Shown in pieces: positions 42,801-46,018 of a DNA stretch of 46,018 nucleotides. Within the stretch, counting starts at the first letter, position 1. Every line of letters starts with the position of its first letter. The notes under the pieces were generated by a model. That model searched no databases. It was not told the DNA's origin and saw nothing but the letters and a program-made list of their open reading frames with translations. The stretch covers positions 1-46,018 of the forward strand of contig JACDHS010000023.1 of assembly GCA_013820875.1 (NCBI GenBank). Direction: 5' to 3'. The position numbers and the translations under genes are program-made. This stretch comes from Verrucomicrobiota bacterium (GTDB taxonomy: Bacteria > Verrucomicrobiota > Verrucomicrobiia > Limisphaerales > JACDHS01).

Positions 42801-43506
42801 TGTCCGTGAGTTGTCCCGTCGTGGCTTTGGCGATGCCGAAATCAATCACCTTCGGCACCGCGACCTCGTCATGTTGCGCGACGAGAATATTCGAAGGTTT
42901 TATATCGCGATGAATGATTCCCTTTTGATGCGCGTGTTGAATCGCCTGGCAAACCTGAATAAAAAGTTCCAATCGCTCATTTGTGGAAAGATTATTCTGA
43001 TCGCAGTAATCGGTGATCTTGATCCCGCGCACCAATTCCATCACAAAAAAGGGTCGCCCCGTTTCCGTCGCGCCCGCATCGAGCACTTTGGCGATATTCG
43101 GATGATCCATCAAGGCCAGCGCCTGTCGCTCGGCCTCGAAGCGGGCGATCACTGATTTGGTATCCATGCCCAGCTTGATCACCTTGAGCGCCACGCGACG
43201 ACGCACCGGTTCCTCCTGCTCCGCCATGTAAACCACGCCGCAGCCGCCTTCGCCAATTTGCTCCAGCAATTTGTAACGGCCAATTCTGTCGCCCGGTTTT
43301 TCTGTCAGCAGTGGAGTGGAGAACATCAGCGGCGTGTTCTGGAGAAAATCACCCGCGCCTTCGTGAGCTTGCAACAGGGAAAGAACTTGCTCCTTTAACG
43401 CGGAGTCGCCGCGACAAACCTCATCGAGAAAACATTCGCGTTCGACACCCGCAGGGCGCGACTTCGCCTCGTTGAACACATCGATCATTCGGTCTGCGGT
43501 TGCCAT
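39814..43506 (-). CDS. Ser/Thr protein kinase with C-terminal TPR array
   Basis: I use the ATG at 43506 (1230 residues); ATG 43536 and TTG 43560 are also open and no start has a clear RBS. A PknB-type kinase domain comes first: glycine loop IGEGGCGVVY, VALKVIKLG, catalytic HRDIKPSNI, DFGIAKA and GTPAYMSPEQ. One membrane segment (FAAVSMALIIGLGLSTWLFV) and a Glu/Gln/Ala-rich coiled coil follow. The rest is some 700 residues of Kinesin-light-chain-type TPRs, many with EAESLYREALAMRR. All catalytic residues are present. The ECF sigma gene upstream on the same strand forms the well-known sigma-kinase pair. Confidence 0.92.
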   Translation of the reverse strand: MATADRMIDVFNEAKSRPAGVERECFLDEVCRGDSALKEQVLSLLQAHEGAGDFLQNTPLMFSTPLLTEKPGDRIGRYKLLEQIGEGGCGVVYMAEQEEPVRRRVALKVIKLGMDTKSVIARFEAERQALALMDHPNIAKVLDAGATETGRPFFVMELVRGIKITDYCDQNNLSTNERLELFIQVCQAIQHAHQKGIIHRDIKPSNILVAQHDEVAVPKVIDFGIAKATTGQLTDKTLFTAFAQFIGTPAYMSPEQAQLSGLDIDTRADIYSLGVLLYELLTGNTPFNAQELLAAGLDEMRRRIREEEPSKPSTCLSTMQAIALTAVAKNRQEDPPKLIHSIRGDLDWLVMKCLEKDRTRRYETANALAMDLQRHLNNEPVVACPPSNLYRFQKLVRRNKFAVASFAAVSMALIIGLGLSTWLFVRERAALKVAAENESRAEQQAQQAELSRQQAEANEKKATAEAVKSQQVAQFLKEMLEGVKPVVAMGRDTTMLREILDKTSERIDKDLKDQPDVEAELRNTLGGVYSVIGQYPSAKANYQKALAMRRKLLGNEHPELATSLESLGLLLRSGRPYTEDKQLVLQLFTEALAIRRKVFGNESAEVAKALHLLGLAFEDQRKLKESESNYREALAIRERLLGPEHEDIVRSLDGLSYTLKLQGKLVEGESLARQALAMGIKLFGTNSYRVSASMMNVAGFSMGNGNLAEAETLRRDALALRRKTHGNEHLELVVSLNLLADVLQRQNKKAEAESLYREALAMRRPLQGDGHADVANSLKWLGDILFEQGKLTEAEELYRERLKNLRAREVSAGDLKNALDLLAKTLLALGKFTEAEPFARESLAIRQKNNSPDIIDSLSLLAEILCAGGKLEQAALLLKTVKTPMSAVGDERDGRPVGREHLMLIQKLSMSADSETVANAFHELGKGLSAGGARIEAESALRNGMAMRKRLFGDEHLDVAESLKELSYFLREQGKLLEAETTARDAVKVFEKLAAKNPTESHYRVRLGHSHWQLGLALQAAARHAEARKVFLEALQSFEKAAHDFPADPFFRQEQAYTHRYLGGVAGALGQMDDAARHYNSAISLYAELAAGSPKRTFYISEQAASLAPLTHILLVAHKFIEAEPIARECLTIREDALPGNWLTFNARSMLGASLLGQEKYAEAEPLLLSGYEGMKQRESAIPAIGKIRIKEAIERLAQFYQATSHSDKAAEWKAKLAEFDDAKAGHKAP

Positions 43507-43626
43507 GATTTTTTTCAGCACTGCCCTTTCTTCCATAGGACAGGCGCCGTTTTCCTCCAATACCCCTCAACAAATTTCGCTGTGCGCCCGTTGGCGACCG
43601 GTTTTCCCCCAGTTTCAAAATCCTGC

Positions 43627-44184
43627 TCACGCTTTTTGCATCTCACGGAAAAGCCACGCCCGAGCAAAACTCCAGAGCCGTTCCGCAGTGGCGAGCGAGA
43701 CACCAAGTTCTTTCGCGGCCTGTTCCTGCGTCAACCCGACAAAAAAACAAAGCTTTACTACCATTGCCGCGCGTGAGTCCACGACCACAAGTCGATCCAA
43801 CGCTTCATCCAGCGCGAGCAATTCATCGTCCGGCAATGGCGATGGCAATTCCACGTCATTAACATCCACGCGTTGGAATTCGCCGCCATGCTTGACACGT
43901 TTTTTGCGCCGCGCCGACTCCACCAAAATCCTCCGCATAGCTTCGGCGGCAGCGGCAAAGAAGTGCCCGCGTCCATCCCATTCCTGCTTTTGAGTTGGTC
44001 CCATCAAACGCAACCAGGCTTCATGAACCAGCGCGGTCGGTTGCAGCGTGTGACCAGGAGCTTCCTTCGCCATCTTGTACCTCGCGAGCTTGCGCATCTC
44101 ATCGTACACCACCGGTAATAATTCATTAGCAGCTTGCCCGTCGCCTCCCTCGATTGCGGTCAGGATTCGGGTGATTTCACTCAT
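43627..44184 (-). CDS. ECF sigma factor of the kinase-linked type
   Basis: From ATG 44184 the protein has 185 residues. Region 2 includes LLPVVYDEMRKLARYKMAKE, TLQPTALVHEAWLRL and FFAAAAEAMRRILVESARRK. Region 4 includes LDEALDRLVVVDSRAAMVVK, GLTQEQAAKELGVSLATAER and SFARAWLFREM. This is the TIGR02999-like group found with Ser/Thr kinases in Planctomycetes and Verrucomicrobiota, in which phosphorylation is thought to control the sigma factor. The kinase gene follows ~120 bp downstream. Confidence 0.92.
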   Translation of the reverse strand: MSEITRILTAIEGGDGQAANELLPVVYDEMRKLARYKMAKEAPGHTLQPTALVHEAWLRLMGPTQKQEWDGRGHFFAAAAEAMRRILVESARRKKRVKHGGEFQRVDVNDVELPSPLPDDELLALDEALDRLVVVDSRAAMVVKLCFFVGLTQEQAAKELGVSLATAERLWSFARAWLFREMQKA

Positions 44185-44374
44185 GGCGATTGGGGAGTCT
44201 TGGAAGTAGTGACAATGTAGGTTGAATAGGGAGCGGCTTTCAACTACGATTATCTTGTTCGTAAACAAAGGCGATTTCAGTTCCCAACCTGTTGATTTGA
44301 AACTGTTTCTGAATTGTTTTGTCCGAAATCAATTCGTCCCTCCGCGACTTGCTGGCCATTCCTATACGAACCCA

Positions 44375-45229
44375 ATGTTTCAACACTGGCCTGTTCTCAC
44401 CTGTTCCTCCGGAACAAAACGGAAAGGCTGTTTATCACCGAACCTTCCCTGGATCTTCGCTCTAACTCGCTCGGAAAGGCTCCTGTGGATTCTGGCTTTG
44501 GCTTTTTCTACTCTGTTCAGCACCGCGGAAACAAATTCTACTAATACGGTTTCCAGACCAATCAGCCCGGAACAACACGCCCGAAATGCCTACCTCACCT
44601 ACCAGGCTCGTTTTGAGATAAACCCCTCTCATCCCGAATTGGCCTGGCAATTTTCGCGGGCAGCCTTCGATTGGGCGGAATTTGCCAGCAACAACAGGCA
44701 ACGTGAACAAATCGCTTTGCAGGGAATCGCCGCCGCCCGTCGCGGAATCGTCCTGGAGACAAATTCTGTGCCAGCACATTATTATCTCGGGATGAACCTG
44801 GGCCAACTTGCCCGCACCAAATCCATCGGCGCCCTCAAGTTGGTCGGGGAAATGGAAAGAGAGTTCAAAAAAGTGCGGGTATTGGATGAAACCTACGATT
44901 TCGCCGGGCCGGATCGGAATCTTGGGCTGCTCTACCTGGAAGCCCCCTCCTCCTTCAGCATTGGGGATCGGAAAAAAGCGCGCGAACATCTCCTGAAGGC
45001 GGTTGAACTGAGTCCAACTTATCCCGAAAACCGGCTGAACCTCATAGAAGCCTATCTTAAATGGAACGACAGCAAGTCTGCGCAAACCGCATTCAATGAA
45101 CTGGAACAGATCTGGACCGCTGCTCGCAAAGAGTTTGCCGGTGAAGAATGGAGGACAAGTTGGGTTGATTGGGAGAAACGTCGCAGTAAAGCTCTTGAGA
45201 AACTTCGCTCCATGACACCAAGGCGGTGA
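44375..45229 (+). CDS. Exported TPR-like protein
   Basis: The frame is open from 44222, but ATG 44375 is the nearest start to the hydrophobic segment (LLWILALAFSTLFSTAETN), which would be an uncleaved or long signal sequence. The mature part of ~190 residues holds TPR-like helices (YLTYQARFEINPSHPELAWQ, AHYYLGMNLGQLARTKSIGA, AREHLLKAVELSPTYPENRL). It resembles exported TPR proteins of the group. It is divergent from the ECF sigma gene, and a fragment of its start is echoed at 35393. Confidence 0.7.
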   Translation: MFQHWPVLTCSSGTKRKGCLSPNLPWIFALTRSERLLWILALAFSTLFSTAETNSTNTVSRPISPEQHARNAYLTYQARFEINPSHPELAWQFSRAAFDWAEFASNNRQREQIALQGIAAARRGIVLETNSVPAHYYLGMNLGQLARTKSIGALKLVGEMEREFKKVRVLDETYDFAGPDRNLGLLYLEAPSSFSIGDRKKAREHLLKAVELSPTYPENRLNLIEAYLKWNDSKSAQTAFNELEQIWTAARKEFAGEEWRTSWVDWEKRRSKALEKLRSMTPRR

Positions 45230-45278
45230 TTTCTTTAAACCGGAATTAGAGCCTGTCCGCAAAACGCGTATTTCCAAA

Positions 45279-45633
45279 GCCGGTGGGGTTTTGCGTAACC
45301 GCGGGAGCAGTTCGTCGACTAATCGGTGGGGTTTTCCTGTGTGAAAACCCTAATTTCTGCCTTCCGCAAATCTTCACCAAGACTTGGTACGTGCGTGTTG
45401 CTATTTGGCATCCATAAATTTCAAAACTAAACACGCACACACCAAACTTCACGAGGAATTGCGGAAGGCAGAAATCAGGGTTTTCACAAAACAGAACAAA
45501 TTGGTCGACGAACCGCTCCCGCGGTTACGGAAAACCCCACCGGGTTTTTGGAGGTGCTTCCGCACCGAAACACTTCCGCAAATCTTCACCAAGCCCGGTA
45601 CGTGCGTGTTGCTATTTGGCATCCATAAATTTC
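45279..45633. repeat. Long inverted repeat with a repeated loop segment
   Basis: The left arm 45279-45369 (CCGGTGGGGTTTTGCG... to TCTGCCTTCCGCAA) pairs with the right arm 45450-45544 (TTGCGGAAGGCAGAAA... to AAAACCCCACCGG) with few mismatches, giving a ~90 bp stem and an 80-base loop that itself contains shorter inverted words. Part of the loop (CTTCCGCAAATCTTCACCAA through CATAAATTTC) is repeated directly at 45572-45633. No believable ORF is present. It may be a miniature element, a structured RNA or a strong terminator region. Confidence 0.82.
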
Positions 45634-45727
45634 TCGAATTTGATTTTCGCGGCAGGTTCGAAAGCTTCTTCCGGACAAATTGTCGAAAAATAAGGGGTTT
45701 TTCGCTTTAGGTCGCCCGGAACGTGAG

Positions 45728-46018
45728 CTGGACGGTCTCCAGCCCATTTCCGGATCATCCGGAAACCGTCTGGATGGTCTCAAGGCCACTTCAGGATCAT
45801 CCGAAAACCGCCTGGATGGTCTCAAGCCCACTTCCGAATCATCTGGAAACCGCCTGGACGGTCTCAAGGCCACTTCAGGATCATCCGGAAACCGTCTGGA
45901 TGGTCTCAAGCCCACTTCAGGATCATCCGGAAACCGTCTGGATGGTCTCAAGCCCACTTCCGGATCATCCGGAAACCGTCTGGATGGTCTCAAGCCCACT
46001 TCCGGATCATCCGGAAAC
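45728..46018. repeat. 42 bp tandem array, running off the window
   Basis: Seven units start at 45728, 45770, 45812, 45854, 45896, 45938 and 45980. The consensus begins CTGGATGGTCTCAAGCCCAC and each unit holds the palindrome TTCCGGATCATCCGGAA with small changes. Because the period is a multiple of three, both strands show open repeat frames, but they lead into non-coding repeat sequence at 45.6 kb. The array continues past the window edge, so its length and neighbour are unknown. Confidence 0.9.

Noticed and set aside
45279-45633. Retron-like msr-msd RNA
   Set aside because: No reverse transcriptase gene is within reach in the window and the stem is longer and simpler than retron RNAs.
45586-45999. 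Minus-strand repeat protein with a 14-residue GLRPSRRFPDDPEV unit
   Set aside because: Both strands are open because the period is 42 bp, and the frame runs into the non-coding inverted-repeat region. A gene starting beyond the edge cannot be excluded, but nothing supports it.

Overview
The window looks like a chromosomal segment of a Verrucomicrobiota bacterium, probably a Pedosphaera-like soil or sediment lineage. This is an inference from content: a DUF5069 gene, a DUF4331 plus TPR pair, ECF sigma factor and serine/threonine-kinase-TPR pairs, a giant delta-60 repeat protein and many palindromic repeats. No rRNA, tRNA, phage structural gene or CRISPR array was seen.

Defence island (1-11.6 kb, all genes on the minus strand). 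A type I restriction-modification operon reads hsdM, a four-helix-bundle gene, hsdS, then an AAA-ATPase plus DUF4435 (TOPRIM-like) pair that resembles the PARIS anti-phage system (AriA/AriB), then a rhuM-like gene, then hsdR. A WYL-domain regulator lies upstream. PARIS is known to be triggered by anti-restriction proteins such as phage T7 Ocr, so its place inside an hsd operon makes functional sense. HsdR breaks off shortly after Walker A. It also carries an in-frame DUF559 nuclease domain framed by CCCTCTCCC...GGGAGAGGG palindromes. Three accessory genes in this island (a RAYT transposase, the four-helix-bundle gene and rhuM) each sit beside a duplicated end of the neighbouring gene, so the operon seems to have grown by insertion with duplication of flanking gene ends.

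Repeat belt (11.6-12.6 kb). It holds a 41-42 bp period array just upstream of the WYL gene, a cassette of inverted REPs flanked by short direct repeats, and a large inverted repeat.

Housekeeping stretch (12.6-19.8 kb). It holds trmL, a phenylacetate-CoA-ligase-like enzyme, a DMT-like membrane protein, a lipoprotein, an MgtC-like protein, an MBL-fold hydrolase with an N-terminal helix-turn-helix-like part, a DUF5069 protein, two very small ORFs, a HAD phosphatase and a TPR protein.

Arsenosugar region (19.8-35.2 kb). Two glycosyltransferase-like genes of the TIGR04283 and TIGR04282 families, a sterol-desaturase-like protein, a flavodoxin-like reductase, an ECF sigma/anti-sigma pair, arsM, arsS, a peroxiredoxin-like protein, a TVP38/TMEM64 protein and a mercuric-reductase-like flavoprotein fit arsenite methylation and its conversion to arsenosugars. 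The middle is split by a DUF4331/TPR block that lies between an intact gene for an exported eight-cysteine protein and a decayed second copy of that gene.

Surface and signalling region (35.2-46 kb). It holds a chimeric relic made of the starts of two genes in this window, a 1007-aa delta-60 repeat protein, a DUF5602-like exported protein, a Ser/Thr kinase with TPRs and its ECF sigma factor, and an exported TPR-like protein. The end is a ~90 bp-arm inverted repeat followed by a 42 bp tandem array that runs off the window.
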